Positions 33,138 through 42,842 are shown, counted from the stretch's first letter. The stretch is DNA of 64,000 nucleotides from Ruminococcus sp. (GCA_013911065.1 JACERV010000014.1:1-64000), one strand, 5' to 3'. Numbers and translations are program-made. The notes: generated from the letters alone by a model not told the origin.

Positions 33138-35228
33138 CTATTTTTCACATACGATAATCTGCTGAAGTGTAAAATCAGGAAGTGAAATAACAGTTTTGCC
33201 ATTTTCTGTATGAAGCTCAAGTGCTTTTGGTTCCGGATACACCAATCCGGCATGTTTTACAGGTGTATGAATCTCCAGAGTCCCTCCGCTTACGGGAAAT
33301 GCATTTCCGTGGAAGCGTTTAGGAACCATGGAAATCTGATGGATGATATAGGTGCTGTCAGTTTGAAAATAAGCGGTCCTTATCACTTCTGGAAGTTCTG
33401 TTATATTCCGAAGTGCTGGAGAAAGTTTTTCCATGGCAATGAGGTCTGCAAACAGCTCGTGAGGATATTGGAAGCTTTCAAGGGATGCCATAGTAAAGAA
33501 GTCAAAGGCCATGTAGTAGGCATTTCCCTTTCCGCAGTTTTGGCGCAGCAGGGCCGGATAGCCGGAATCTGTTCCCGGAGGGGGACTCCACCAGTTTACC
33601 CAGTGCTGGTCATCACATTTTACGCTGGGCAGAATAAAGGTGAGCAGTACTTCTGCCGATGTGTCCCCGGTGGTTTCTATAAAGTGCTCACTGACAGGCG
33701 GGGTGGTATAGGATAAAAGCCCTGTAAATTTGTCTGGTTTCAGGGGCTTCAGATAGGCTGACCAGTGGTTTGCGGCATATTCAGTGTGGATTTTGGCTTC
33801 CTTTGTGCCAACCAGTTCTGCAATGGAGGAGGACGCCCGCTTTGTGGAATCCGCGTTCCAGAGACCGCTTTGTCCCGAGCTGATAAGCAGACCGCCCCCC
33901 TGTACATACTCCTTCAAAAGTGCTGCAGTGTCTTCTTCTATGACAAAGACCTCAGGGAGAAGAAGTACATCAAACTGAGCCAGAAGTTCTGTATTTAATG
34001 TCCGTTCAGGAAGAACCATGAATGGAAGCTTTGCATGTTCGCATAGCTGCATTGCTCCCAATACTGCATTCTGGTGGGGATTGTGGAGCTTCATTCTGAG
34101 AATCGAATCCGGGTTAAAGAAAGGCAGGTTGACAGTCATGGATAAATCACTCTGTAAAATACCTGCACATTTTACCGGAGTGCGTCCTTCCAGGTATGGC
34201 TCCATTTTCTGAATCTCTGCGAAAGCTGTTCCGAGACGGCGTGCTTCTTCAAAATCCAGAGTGCCGTCAACATGCTGGGAGCCACTGTACATTCCTACAC
34301 GGCATCCTTGTGCGGCAATAGAAGATAAGTCACAAATATACTCATTTACAGAATCATAATTATAAACCTGTGAGGCTTCTCCGGGCACCAGGATAGGATA
34401 TCTTCCGATTGCCGTATCCCGGGCATAGGCGGAGGAGAACCAGTTATCTTTGAGCAGAGGTTCGGAGAACTGATAATCCAGCATATCCCGGATTTTCTGA
34501 GGATAGTGGCAGGAGAAATTCATGGTAACGGCAAGGTCAGGGGAGATCGCCTTAACCCTGCTCTTCAGCTCTTCAAGAAAGTCTGCAGCATTGTTGTTTA
34601 AGAACTGGACGATGTCTGCTCTGTGTGTCAATATTTCGTCCGAAGATTCCGGGAGAGGATAGTGGTAATGCCGGGCAAACTTACTTTTGCAATTCCCGCA
34701 GTAACAAAGTGAGGCACCGAGGATATCCAGGAACAGTGAATCAGGGGAGTAGTTGCGTACAATTTCCTCTAACTGCAGGAGGCAATATTCCCGGTAACCG
34801 GTCTGATAGCAGCAGAGGCTCCATTTTGCAAACTCATCATCCCGGATCAGGCCGGTACCGTCCGGACGCAGTACACGCCACTGGGGAAATCTTCTGGCGG
34901 CCCCTTCATCATATTCAATACAGTAATATGCTATAAATTCAATGTCTTTTTTCTTTAAGAGAGCGCTGATTTCCCCAATCCAGTCCTTTTTCACGCCCTG
35001 ATGCATTTGTGCACCGGGTATATTGCTGGGATAGTAAGTAACACCCCAGTGGTCTTTGCAGTATACCATGAGAGAATCTATATTGGCTGTTTCGAAAAAT
35101 TCCTCATATTCTTTAATATCTAGGCGATTCAGCAAAATATCAGGGGGCTGCGGAGAATGATGGTCAATCAAGTAGCAGCGCTTAGTTGAAGTATATTTTT
35201 TACTCATCTTTAATAAGGCGATATACAT
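33138..35228 (-). CDS. GHL6/GH42-like glycosidase with trimerisation-type domain
   Basis: Up to 696 residues. The N-terminal TIM barrel resembles hypothetical glycosyl hydrolase family 6 (GHL6): CKDHWGVTYYPS, EFIAYYCIEYDEGA, SPDSLFLDILGASLCYCGNC. The middle part (about 390-560) looks like the GH42 beta-galactosidase trimerisation domain (LLPEVFVIEEDTAALLKEYVQGGG). No signal peptide, so it acts in the cytosol on imported glycans. ATG 35228 has its Shine-Dalgarno 17 bases away; the next ATG (35207) lacks one, so the start is uncertain. Catalytic residues and substrate are not known. Confidence 0.65.
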   Translation of the reverse strand: MYIALLKMSKKYTSTKRCYLIDHHSPQPPDILLNRLDIKEYEEFFETANIDSLMVYCKDHWGVTYYPSNIPGAQMHQGVKKDWIGEISALLKKKDIEFIAYYCIEYDEGAARRFPQWRVLRPDGTGLIRDDEFAKWSLCCYQTGYREYCLLQLEEIVRNYSPDSLFLDILGASLCYCGNCKSKFARHYHYPLPESSDEILTHRADIVQFLNNNAADFLEELKSRVKAISPDLAVTMNFSCHYPQKIRDMLDYQFSEPLLKDNWFSSAYARDTAIGRYPILVPGEASQVYNYDSVNEYICDLSSIAAQGCRVGMYSGSQHVDGTLDFEEARRLGTAFAEIQKMEPYLEGRTPVKCAGILQSDLSMTVNLPFFNPDSILRMKLHNPHQNAVLGAMQLCEHAKLPFMVLPERTLNTELLAQFDVLLLPEVFVIEEDTAALLKEYVQGGGLLISSGQSGLWNADSTKRASSSIAELVGTKEAKIHTEYAANHWSAYLKPLKPDKFTGLLSYTTPPVSEHFIETTGDTSAEVLLTFILPSVKCDDQHWVNWWSPPPGTDSGYPALLRQNCGKGNAYYMAFDFFTMASLESFQYPHELFADLIAMEKLSPALRNITELPEVIRTAYFQTDSTYIIHQISMVPKRFHGNAFPVSGGTLEIHTPVKHAGLVYPEPKALELHTENGKTVISLPDFTLQQIIVCEK

Positions 35229-35237
35229 GATGTATAT
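35221..35237. promoter_or_regulatory. 17-bp palindrome across the GHL6-like gene start
   Basis: ATATACAT-G-ATGTATAT is perfectly symmetric and lies over the assigned start codon, between the Shine-Dalgarno and the gene. It may be the operator of the nearby GntR regulator; FadR-type sites are often short palindromes of this kind. Confidence 0.4.
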
Positions 35238-35443
35238 TGCCTGACTCCTTTCTGATTATGTGAATTATAATTCAATGGATATAAGTGCAGAAAGAATGGA
35301 AAACAGATAAGGGAAAAGTCGATATAACATAAGGATATTAAAAGTAAGTCTAATTGTCAAGAGATAGATAAAGGATAAATTATAAAAAGTATACAAAACA
35401 AAAAACAAAAAACTATGAAAAACTTACAAAAGTAACAAATATA

Positions 35444-35479
35444 TTGACAAAATAAAAGTGCAATGCTAATATTATTGCA
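35444..35479 (+). promoter_or_regulatory. SigmaA promoter of the glycan transporter operon with overlapping repeat
   Basis: TTGACA (35444-35449), a 17-base spacer and TAATAT (35467-35472): close to consensus. TGCAAT (35459-35464) and ATTGCA (35474-35479) flank the -10 as an inverted repeat and could be a repressor site. The rest of the 380-base gap 35229-35608 is AT-rich with no other clear signal. Confidence 0.7.
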
Positions 35480-35608
35480 TAAGTGGTCAGACCGGAAATA
35501 CCTCATACTTATGACCGGGAAGGGAACCAATTAAGGGAAAAGGATATTACTCATATTCGGATTATCAGACATTATAATCTGAAAAGAAAGGAAAGGGAAA
35601 GGAATTTT

Positions 35609-36979
35609 ATGAAAAAAAGGTTTTTAGCAGCATTGCTAGCGGCTACTATGGCAGGCTGTCTGCTTGCAGGATGTGGTTCGCCGAAGGATAGTTCATCCGA
35701 TGATTCCAAAGAAGGAAGCAGCCAAGAAGTGACGTTACGTTTTATTGATGTCAGCCCAAGCCCTGAACGTCAGAAATACTATGAAGGTGTTTTTGAAAAA
35801 TTTGAGGAAGAGACGGGAGTTACTGTTAATTATGAAAGTGTTCCATGGGATGATGCGGCAGATAAACTGACTGTACTTGGTGCTTCAGGACAGCTGCCGG
35901 ATGTTATCACGACTCACCCTCTCTGGCTGGGACAGTTCACAGAGGCAGACTGGATTCTTCCTATCGATGAGTATGTGGAGGAGCATGGAGATGAATTCGT
36001 TGAAGCAGTTAAAAAGATTAACTGGGCACAGGAAAAAGAGAGATACGGACATGTATATTCTATTCCGGACGGATTCATGGTAAAGGGTATTTTCTATAGG
36101 AAAGACTGGGTAGAAGAAATCGGATACAAGATTCCAACCGGGAAAGACTGGACATATGACGCTTACTTTGACCTGATTAAAGCGCTTACAGATAAGGATA
36201 AGAAGCAGTACGGAAATTCCTTCCGCGGCGCCCGGGGAGCATTTGACCCGCTGATTACATATTTGCAGACCTATTCAGGCGGTTATGTCTATGATGAAGA
36301 GGGTAACTTTATATTGAATACACCGGAATGTGTGGAAGCACTGGAAAAATGGTGTGAGATTTACAAAGATGGCTATGTGCCGCAGGATTCTGTAAACTGG
36401 GGATTTGTGGAGATGGTTGATAACTTTACAGGCGGCCTCACTGGAACAATTTCCAATGATTCAGAAGTTGCAAAGGCATGTGAGGAGAAGATGGACCCAT
36501 CCCAGTGGGGAGTACTGCCTATGCCGGTATCCACTATAGATGGAAAAATGATGAATACCGCAGGAAGCCCATATTCCTATACTATTTCCAAAGCTTCTGA
36601 ACATCCGGAAGAGGCACTTGCATTGATTGATTTTCTTGTAAGACCGGACAATAATATTGAGTACTGCAAGATGGGCGGACTGATTCCAATTAAGAATGAT
36701 GTAGGAGACGATGCAATCTACGGTGAAGATGGACCATATGCAGTATTTCAGGCTGAACTCAATGATCCGAACTTTACGGTTCCGCCAATGTACGGACCCT
36801 TCAATTACACAGATTTGCATCAGGATATGTTCCACACAGAGCTTCAAAAGTATCTGCTTGGGCAGCAGTCTGCCGAGGATGTGCTGAATCATATCGGAAC
36901 TGAGCTTACAACCAGAATGAAGCAGTACCTGGCAGATAACGAGGGTGCTGAGATTGAGACTCCTAAGACAATGCAATAG
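35609..36979 (+). CDS. ABC transporter sugar-binding lipoprotein (glycan locus)
   Basis: 456-residue solute-binding protein with lipoprotein signal and lipobox LLAGC (Cys about residue 22), then a Ser/Asp-rich linker. The mature part is family 1 type (LRFIDVSPSPERQKYYEGVF, TTHPLWLGQFTEADWILPID, GLIPIKNDVG). ATG 35609 follows AAAGGAA; the long upstream in-frame extension lacks a ribosome binding site. It heads an operon with two permeases, a PLP enzyme and a GH106-like enzyme, so the ligand is probably a rhamnose-containing or other plant or host oligosaccharide. Confidence 0.9.
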   Translation: MKKRFLAALLAATMAGCLLAGCGSPKDSSSDDSKEGSSQEVTLRFIDVSPSPERQKYYEGVFEKFEEETGVTVNYESVPWDDAADKLTVLGASGQLPDVITTHPLWLGQFTEADWILPIDEYVEEHGDEFVEAVKKINWAQEKERYGHVYSIPDGFMVKGIFYRKDWVEEIGYKIPTGKDWTYDAYFDLIKALTDKDKKQYGNSFRGARGAFDPLITYLQTYSGGYVYDEEGNFILNTPECVEALEKWCEIYKDGYVPQDSVNWGFVEMVDNFTGGLTGTISNDSEVAKACEEKMDPSQWGVLPMPVSTIDGKMMNTAGSPYSYTISKASEHPEEALALIDFLVRPDNNIEYCKMGGLIPIKNDVGDDAIYGEDGPYAVFQAELNDPNFTVPPMYGPFNYTDLHQDMFHTELQKYLLGQQSAEDVLNHIGTELTTRMKQYLADNEGAEIETPKTMQ

Positions 36980-37033
36980 TTCCCGCGGCAGTATGGCGGG
37001 GCAGTAAAATATAATTTGGTGCAATAAAATTTC

Positions 37034-37076
37034 AAGGGGGAATTAATGTTGAAACTGTCAGACATTAATCCCCCTT
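37034..37076 (+). terminator. Intercistronic hairpin after the binding-protein gene
   Basis: AAGGGGGAATTAATGT pairs with ACATTAATCCCCCTT with one bulged A around a 12-base loop. As in the 23.8 kb operon, it separates the binding-protein gene from the permeases. Confidence 0.6.
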
Positions 37077-37112
37077 ACTTTACAACTACAGGAAAAGGAG
37101 GACGATACCTGA

Positions 37113-37991
37113 ATGAAGAAGAAAATAGAACCATGGCTGTTTTTATTTCCAGTTCTTTTGATTTTACTTTTATTATTTGGTTATCCGCTTATCAACAGTG
37201 TCATCATGGCATTTCAGAATTATAAGCTGACAGCACCCAATGACATTTATTTCAATGGGATTGAAAACTTTAAAAAACTGGCCGGAGACCCGGACAGTCT
37301 CATGATATTAAAGAATTCATTTATTTATGTATTTGTATCTGTAATCGGGCAGTTCCTGCTGGGGCTGATTCTGGCTCTTGCACTGAAAAAGAGGTTTAGG
37401 GGAAGAGGGCTTTACCAGTCTGTGGTATTTCTTCCCTGGGCATTTTCTGGTTTCGTAGTAGGTCTGATTTTCCGCTGGTCCTTTAATGGAGAGTACGGTG
37501 TGGTGAACAATCTTCTTGCAATGCTTGGACTGACCGATACAAACATTGCGTGGCTTGGAACCCCGGGTTTTTCATTAGCGGTAGTTATCATTGCCATGAT
37601 ATGGATGGGGATTCCATTTTTTGCAATTATGATTTTGGCGGCCCTGCAGTCTATTCCATCGGATGTATATGAAGCTGCGGATGTGGACGGCTGTGGAACT
37701 ATGCGCCAATTCTTCCAGATAACTCTTCCTTATATCAAACCTACGTTAATTACCACTACCCTGCTGAGAACCATATGGATTTTCAATTCCCTGGATTTGG
37801 TGGTTATTATCACAGATGGAGGACCCGCGAATACATCTCAGACGCTGCCGGCGTACATGTATTCCAAGGCATTCGGTTCTTATGACTTTGGCTTTGCGGC
37901 AGCTCTTGGTGTACTGCTGATGGTAATCCTCGGTGTATATGCGTTATTATTCTTAAAAGTTACAAAATATGATAAGGCAGGTGATTTTTAA
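37113..37991 (+). CDS. ABC sugar permease (MalF/UgpA-like, glycan locus)
   Basis: 292-residue permease with six hydrophobic segments and EAA loop EAADVDGCGTMRQFFQITLP. It begins with MKKKIEPWLFLFPVLLILLL, a typical first transmembrane helix. AAGGAGG precedes the start. Partner of the next permease, whose gene begins immediately after its stop codon. Confidence 0.92.
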   Translation: MKKKIEPWLFLFPVLLILLLLFGYPLINSVIMAFQNYKLTAPNDIYFNGIENFKKLAGDPDSLMILKNSFIYVFVSVIGQFLLGLILALALKKRFRGRGLYQSVVFLPWAFSGFVVGLIFRWSFNGEYGVVNNLLAMLGLTDTNIAWLGTPGFSLAVVIIAMIWMGIPFFAIMILAALQSIPSDVYEAADVDGCGTMRQFFQITLPYIKPTLITTTLLRTIWIFNSLDLVVIITDGGPANTSQTLPAYMYSKAFGSYDFGFAAALGVLLMVILGVYALLFLKVTKYDKAGDF

Positions 37992-38834
37992 ATGAGCAGA
38001 AAGACAAAGAATGCAGTTGGAAGTATCATACGTGTTGTAATTTTAGTTTTTTTCTTTTTACTAGTTGTGCTGCCTATTTACTGGATTGTGATTACTTCCT
38101 TTAAGGCCAGTGGAGAGATACTGGATATTAACAACCTTACATATTTTCCAAAAGAGTTTACATGGCAGAATTATACAGACCTGTTTGAACAGTTCCATTA
38201 CGGAGTTCTCTTGAAAAACAGTGTTCTTGTATCAGTAACTTCTGCATTGGTAGTTACGGTATTTTCCATGCTGGGAGGCTACTCTCTGGCACGCTATAAA
38301 TTCAGCGGAAAGCAGGCGGTTATTCTGTTTTTCCTGATTACACAGATGATCCCGGGAATTCTTGTGATTATACCTTTGTATATTATTTTCTCAAGAATGA
38401 ACCTTATCAATACCCACCTGGGGCTGTTCATTTTTTACGTAACGGTAAACCTGCCGTTTTGTGTCATTACCATGAGGAGTTTCTTTGAGCGTATTCCGGT
38501 AACACTGGAAGAAGCTGCAAGGGTGGATGGATGTACAAAGATGCAGTCATTGTTTAAAATTGTTTTCCCAATCATGTTTCCGGGGATTGTATCCGTATTT
38601 GTATTTGGATTCATCGGGGCATGGAATGAGCTGATTGCAGGCTCCATATTCATAAGTACGCCGGAAATGTGGACCATCCCGGTAGGATTAAAGACTCTGA
38701 TAGGAAAATATAACGTGGAGTGGGGACTTTTGATGGCCGGTGGTGTTATGGCATTATTGCCTACAGCAATTATGTTTGCTGTAATGCAGAAATTTATCGT
38801 AGAAGGAATGACAGCAGGTGCTGTAAAGGAGTAA
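37992..38834 (+). CDS. ABC sugar permease (MalG-like, glycan locus)
   Basis: 280-residue permease with EAA loop EEAARVDGCTKMQSLFKIVFP and C-terminal tail QKFIVEGMTAGAVKE. Its start codon follows the preceding stop without a gap, ensuring coupled translation. No ATPase gene is present in the locus. Confidence 0.92.
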   Translation: MSRKTKNAVGSIIRVVILVFFFLLVVLPIYWIVITSFKASGEILDINNLTYFPKEFTWQNYTDLFEQFHYGVLLKNSVLVSVTSALVVTVFSMLGGYSLARYKFSGKQAVILFFLITQMIPGILVIIPLYIIFSRMNLINTHLGLFIFYVTVNLPFCVITMRSFFERIPVTLEEAARVDGCTKMQSLFKIVFPIMFPGIVSVFVFGFIGAWNELIAGSIFISTPEMWTIPVGLKTLIGKYNVEWGLLMAGGVMALLPTAIMFAVMQKFIVEGMTAGAVKE

Positions 38835-38842
38835 ACAGACAA

Positions 38843-40012
38843 ATGAGAGAAGAACGGTTGGCAATTACACATTTAGGGGAAGACCAGAAGCAGTATATGG
38901 GGGCAGTAGTTCCCCCGGTATTTATGAACTCACTCCATGTATTTGAGAGCATGGAGGAATATGCAGCAAGGGGGGAAGAGCAGCCCTATGTGTATGGACG
39001 TGCGGCAAATCCTACAGTGAACCTGCTGGAAGAAAAAATAGCTGCCCTGGAGGAAGGATGCAGGGCGGTTGCCTTTTCCAGCGGAATGGCAGCTGCTGCA
39101 TCTGCTATTTTGGCGGTCTGCCGGGCGGGCAGCCATATTATCTGTATGAGAGATGTCTATCAGCCCGTCAAAAATATACTGAACAGGTATTTCGTCCCCA
39201 AAATGGAAATCACTGTTTCCTACTGGGACGGCCTGGAGCTGGAGAAGCTGGAGGCGCTGATTCAGGACAATACTGATATGATTCTTCTGGAAAGTCCGGC
39301 AACCTTTGTCTTTACCGTAACGGATATTGCCGGTGTGGCAGGAATTGCCCGGGCACATGGAATTAAAACCTATATTGATAACACATTCTGTACGCCCCTT
39401 TATCAGAAGCCTCTGACCATGGGAATTGATATTGTTATGCATACCATGTCGAAGTATATCGGCGGGCACAGCGATATCATCGGTGGAATACTTGTTGTAA
39501 AGGATGAAGAGCTGGGGAAAATGCTCCAGGAAACCATTCGGGAGCTTTTTGGCGGAATACTGGGACCGATGGAAGCATGGCTGGGAATCAGGGGCCTGCG
39601 TACACTGCCCCTCAGAGTGGAAAAACATCAGCAGACAGCAATGGCGGCGGCCAGATATCTGGAGTTACATCCTAAAGTGGAAAAAGTTTTCTATACAGGA
39701 CTTGAGTCCCATCCACAGGCCGAGCTGATAAAAAAACAGCAGAAAGGCCACACCGGTTTGCTGAGTTTTGTTCTGAAAGATGCGCCCGAGAAGGCGGCAG
39801 AGGTGGTGAACCACCTGAAGGTATTTGAAATCGGATGCTCCTGGGGCGGCTTCGAGAGTCTTGCTTTATGCCCTATATTATCTTATAAGGAAGAGGAACT
39901 GGCGTTTTTGAATCTGACCCCTCATGACAGAGGGCTGATACGCATTCATTGCGGACAGGAAGGGACCGGCGTACTGCTGGAGGATTTGGAGCAGGCATTA
40001 AAACAGGTTTAA
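38843..40012 (+). CDS. Cys/Met-metabolism PLP-dependent enzyme (transsulfuration family)
   Basis: 389 residues of the cystathionine gamma-synthase/beta-lyase/gamma-lyase family. PLP Lys lies in THTMSKYIGGHSDIIGG (read here MHTMSKYIGG); other family stretches are YVYGRAANPTVNLLEEKIA, FSSGMAAAASAILA and YIDNTFCTPLYQ. ATG 38843 has AAGGAG 11 bases upstream; longer frames overlap the permease. Its place between a sugar permease and a GH106-like enzyme is unusual: either it handles a sulfur or amino substituent of the imported compound, or it is simply carried along. Exact reaction unknown. Confidence 0.82.
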   Translation: MREERLAITHLGEDQKQYMGAVVPPVFMNSLHVFESMEEYAARGEEQPYVYGRAANPTVNLLEEKIAALEEGCRAVAFSSGMAAAASAILAVCRAGSHIICMRDVYQPVKNILNRYFVPKMEITVSYWDGLELEKLEALIQDNTDMILLESPATFVFTVTDIAGVAGIARAHGIKTYIDNTFCTPLYQKPLTMGIDIVMHTMSKYIGGHSDIIGGILVVKDEELGKMLQETIRELFGGILGPMEAWLGIRGLRTLPLRVEKHQQTAMAAARYLELHPKVEKVFYTGLESHPQAELIKKQQKGHTGLLSFVLKDAPEKAAEVVNHLKVFEIGCSWGGFESLALCPILSYKEEELAFLNLTPHDRGLIRIHCGQEGTGVLLEDLEQALKQV

Positions 40013-40030
40013 AAACAAAGGAGGCAGCAG

Positions 40031-42733
40031 GTGAATAAGGATGAGATAAAACAGCAGATATGCCGTCCCCGCAAGGAAGCGAGAGGCAGGACCAGATGGT
40101 GGTGGTATGGCTGTGCGGTAGATAAAGAAGAGATTATGCGTGAGCTGAACTTTATGCAGGAGGCTGAAATAGGCGGCGTAGAGCTGCAGGTGGTTTATCC
40201 TTTGGAGGCAGATGACAGAGAAACGGGAATAGAAAACTATGAATATCTGTCTCCGGGTTTTATGGAAATGCTTAGGTTTGCAGCAGATGAGGCCGCAAGG
40301 CGGGGGATGCAGTTTGACTTAACTCTGGGATCATCCTGGCCCTTTGGAGGACCCTTTGTGCCGGAGGAGCTGAGCGGACAGAGTGTCCTTCCCTTTAGCC
40401 TGGATGTACAGGGACCATGCAGTTTTTCAAAAGATTTGACTACGGTGATATATGGGAAAGTCGTGGGTGCCGTACTAGGAAAAATGGAAAATGCCCAGAT
40501 GCTCCCGGAATCTATTGTAGATATTACAGAACATGTGGTGGATAAATACCTGTTTCGCTGGCCCTGGGGAACCGAGATAGAGGAAATTCAGATTCCAGAA
40601 GGTCTGCATAAGATTGCCCTGTTTGTTTCCAGCGATAAAAAGCAGCGCGTGCTCAAGCCTCTGCGGGGCGGGGATGGGCCGATTATAGACCATAACCGGA
40701 AGGAATCCCTGAGAGCATTCCTGGAATATGCGGGGGATGCTGTCATAGATGGGATAGGGGAAGGGAAAATCCGTAATTTTTTCTGTGATTCCATTGAGGT
40801 TTTCGGTCATAACTGGACGGATATCCTGTATGACGAATTTAAAAAGAGAAGGGGCTATGCACTAAGACCATATATTTATGCCCTCTGGGGAGAAATTCAG
40901 GGGATGACGGAACAGGTGAGGTATGATTTTCAGAAAACCATGGCCGAACTGACGGTGGAGAATTTTTTCCGGGAGCTGACACAGTGGTGTCATGAGAAAG
41001 GGGCAGCTTCCAGAATCCAGGCCCATGGAACCTGGGGAGACATTCTGCAGGCATATGGTGCGGCAGATATTCCTGAGGGAGAAACCTTTTCTGAATTTGA
41101 CCGGTATGAAGTAAATACGGTGCACCGGAGACTGGCAGTGTCAGCGGGACATGTGTATCACCGGCCGGTGATATCCAATGAATCCTTTACCTGGCTGAGG
41201 TTTCCCAGGTTTATAGTGTCTCTTGAGAATATAAAAGCTGCGGCAGACAGTATTTTTCTGGATGGAATCAACCAGATTGTAAATCATGGATACAGCTACA
41301 GCAAAGAAGACGGGGAAGATATGCTGGCATTCTATGCATCTACGAATATCAGCCACACAAACACTTGGTGGAAATACTATAGGGATATCAGCGTATATAT
41401 TAACCGGGTATGTGATTTTATGCAGAGGGGAGAGGCTGTGGTAACAACGGCTATCTATTTGCCACAGCATGATATCTGGGCAGAAACACCTCTTGCGGAT
41501 ATCCATATGTGTATGAAATTGGATGAGCGTCTGAAGGCCTCCTGTATTGATGCCATTCATAAGGCTGGATACTGGTTTGATTATGTAAATGATGACATGC
41601 TGGAAAATTGGGAAATATATCAATATGACACCCTTCTTTTGATTGAATGTGACAGAATACCTGTAACGAGTATGAAAAAGATTCAGGAGTTCGCAGAAAG
41701 CGGGCGGAGGGTGATTGCAGCAGGACATCTGCCAGGGCAATCCTGCGGTCTGCTTAAGTTTAGAGAGGATTCAGAAGAAATCCGGCAGATTGGCAGCTGC
41801 ATGAAGGATAGTGGACAAGTGACGGTGACAGTGGATAAGTTTGAGAGTCTGGTAGCTGCATTGAGAGAGGTAAAACGCCCGGATGTGTGGATAAGCCGCC
41901 ATCCTGACAGGGTGGGATATGTACACCGGAAAACAGAGACCGGGGATATTTATTTTCTGTCCAATGTATATAGCCAAGGGTGTGAAGAGAAAATTACTTT
42001 TTCCGGACAGCACAATGGATTCTATTTGTTTGATCCAATGAGCGGAGAAGGAAAACCTGTCCTGGGCATAGAGTGCGGGGCAGAGGGAATGAAGGTCTGT
42101 GTATCTTTTGAGGCTTACCAATCCTTGATTTTTGTGTTTGATAAGGAACTGGAGATGCCGGAGATTACGGCAGGGGAGATAGAAACGGAACCTGTAGATA
42201 TTTCCTGCGGATGGGTACTTGAAGTCCCGGAAAAAGAATTCCGGAAAGAATATGATAGTCTGACAGGCTGGGAGATAGAGCCTGAGCTGAAATACTATTC
42301 GGGGGCCGGACGTTACAGCCGCTGCATGCAGATAAATTCAGAGCAGTTGGAGTGGTTTTCCAAGTTTCCCCGTCTCATCCTCAGGATGGAGCATATTGGA
42401 GAAACTGCTGAAATTTATATAAACGGGGTCCCGGCAGGTACGTTAATTAAGCGCCCTTATGAGATGGATATTACCGGACTTTTGAAAAGGGGGGAGAACC
42501 AAATTGAGATTCTTGTAACGAATCTTTTAATTAACCGGGTAATTGACCCAGAATATGCTGAAAAGCAGGCAGAGAAGAAAATAGTACCTCAGTGGCCCTA
42601 TGCTATGGGTGGTCTGGAAGCCTGCAGAAAAGAGCGGCTTTTTTACTGGCGGGAGAGGAAAATGGTGGAGGAACCGCTGCCCTCGGGTCTCTGGGGGAAG
42701 ATTCAGATTGTATCTCTGAGACGTAAGGGTTGA
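40031..42733 (+). CDS. GH106-like glycoside hydrolase (alpha-L-rhamnosidase-related)
   Basis: 900 residues, no signal peptide. The N-terminal stretch RGRTRWWWYGCAVDKEEIMR and the IGGVELQVVYPL segment are typical of the GH106 alpha-L-rhamnosidase family and relatives. A long catalytic TIM-barrel region runs to about residue 600 (HGTWGDILQAYGAADIPEGE; HRPVISNESFTWLRFPRF), and a C-terminal beta-sandwich (about 780-880, GETAEIYINGVPAGTLIKRP) looks like a galactose-binding domain. It probably trims oligosaccharides imported by the neighbouring ABC system. Start is GTG 40031 after AAGGAGG. Substrate is inferred from family only. Confidence 0.75.
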   Translation: MNKDEIKQQICRPRKEARGRTRWWWYGCAVDKEEIMRELNFMQEAEIGGVELQVVYPLEADDRETGIENYEYLSPGFMEMLRFAADEAARRGMQFDLTLGSSWPFGGPFVPEELSGQSVLPFSLDVQGPCSFSKDLTTVIYGKVVGAVLGKMENAQMLPESIVDITEHVVDKYLFRWPWGTEIEEIQIPEGLHKIALFVSSDKKQRVLKPLRGGDGPIIDHNRKESLRAFLEYAGDAVIDGIGEGKIRNFFCDSIEVFGHNWTDILYDEFKKRRGYALRPYIYALWGEIQGMTEQVRYDFQKTMAELTVENFFRELTQWCHEKGAASRIQAHGTWGDILQAYGAADIPEGETFSEFDRYEVNTVHRRLAVSAGHVYHRPVISNESFTWLRFPRFIVSLENIKAAADSIFLDGINQIVNHGYSYSKEDGEDMLAFYASTNISHTNTWWKYYRDISVYINRVCDFMQRGEAVVTTAIYLPQHDIWAETPLADIHMCMKLDERLKASCIDAIHKAGYWFDYVNDDMLENWEIYQYDTLLLIECDRIPVTSMKKIQEFAESGRRVIAAGHLPGQSCGLLKFREDSEEIRQIGSCMKDSGQVTVTVDKFESLVAALREVKRPDVWISRHPDRVGYVHRKTETGDIYFLSNVYSQGCEEKITFSGQHNGFYLFDPMSGEGKPVLGIECGAEGMKVCVSFEAYQSLIFVFDKELEMPEITAGEIETEPVDISCGWVLEVPEKEFRKEYDSLTGWEIEPELKYYSGAGRYSRCMQINSEQLEWFSKFPRLILRMEHIGETAEIYINGVPAGTLIKRPYEMDITGLLKRGENQIEILVTNLLINRVIDPEYAEKQAEKKIVPQWPYAMGGLEACRKERLFYWRERKMVEEPLPSGLWGKIQIVSLRRKG

Positions 42734-42794
42734 ATAAGAAGAACCATTATTTTAAGTGTACTAATTTATAGAAAGCACCCGTTGTCAAGCAGAA

Positions 42795-42842
42795 AAGGAA
42801 TCCCAAGAGTCAGAAACTGACTGGAGGGATTCCTTCTTTTTG
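42795..42842 (+). terminator. Terminator of the glycan operon
   Basis: AAGGAATCCC pairs with GGGATTCCTT, with an inner AGTCAG/CTGACT stem, followed by CTTTTT. A standard rho-independent terminator 60 bases after the GH106-like gene. Confidence 0.85.

Noticed and set aside
38930-39628. Minus-strand open frame of 232 codons
   Set aside because: Lies opposite the PLP enzyme gene with intact motifs; composition is not protein-like.
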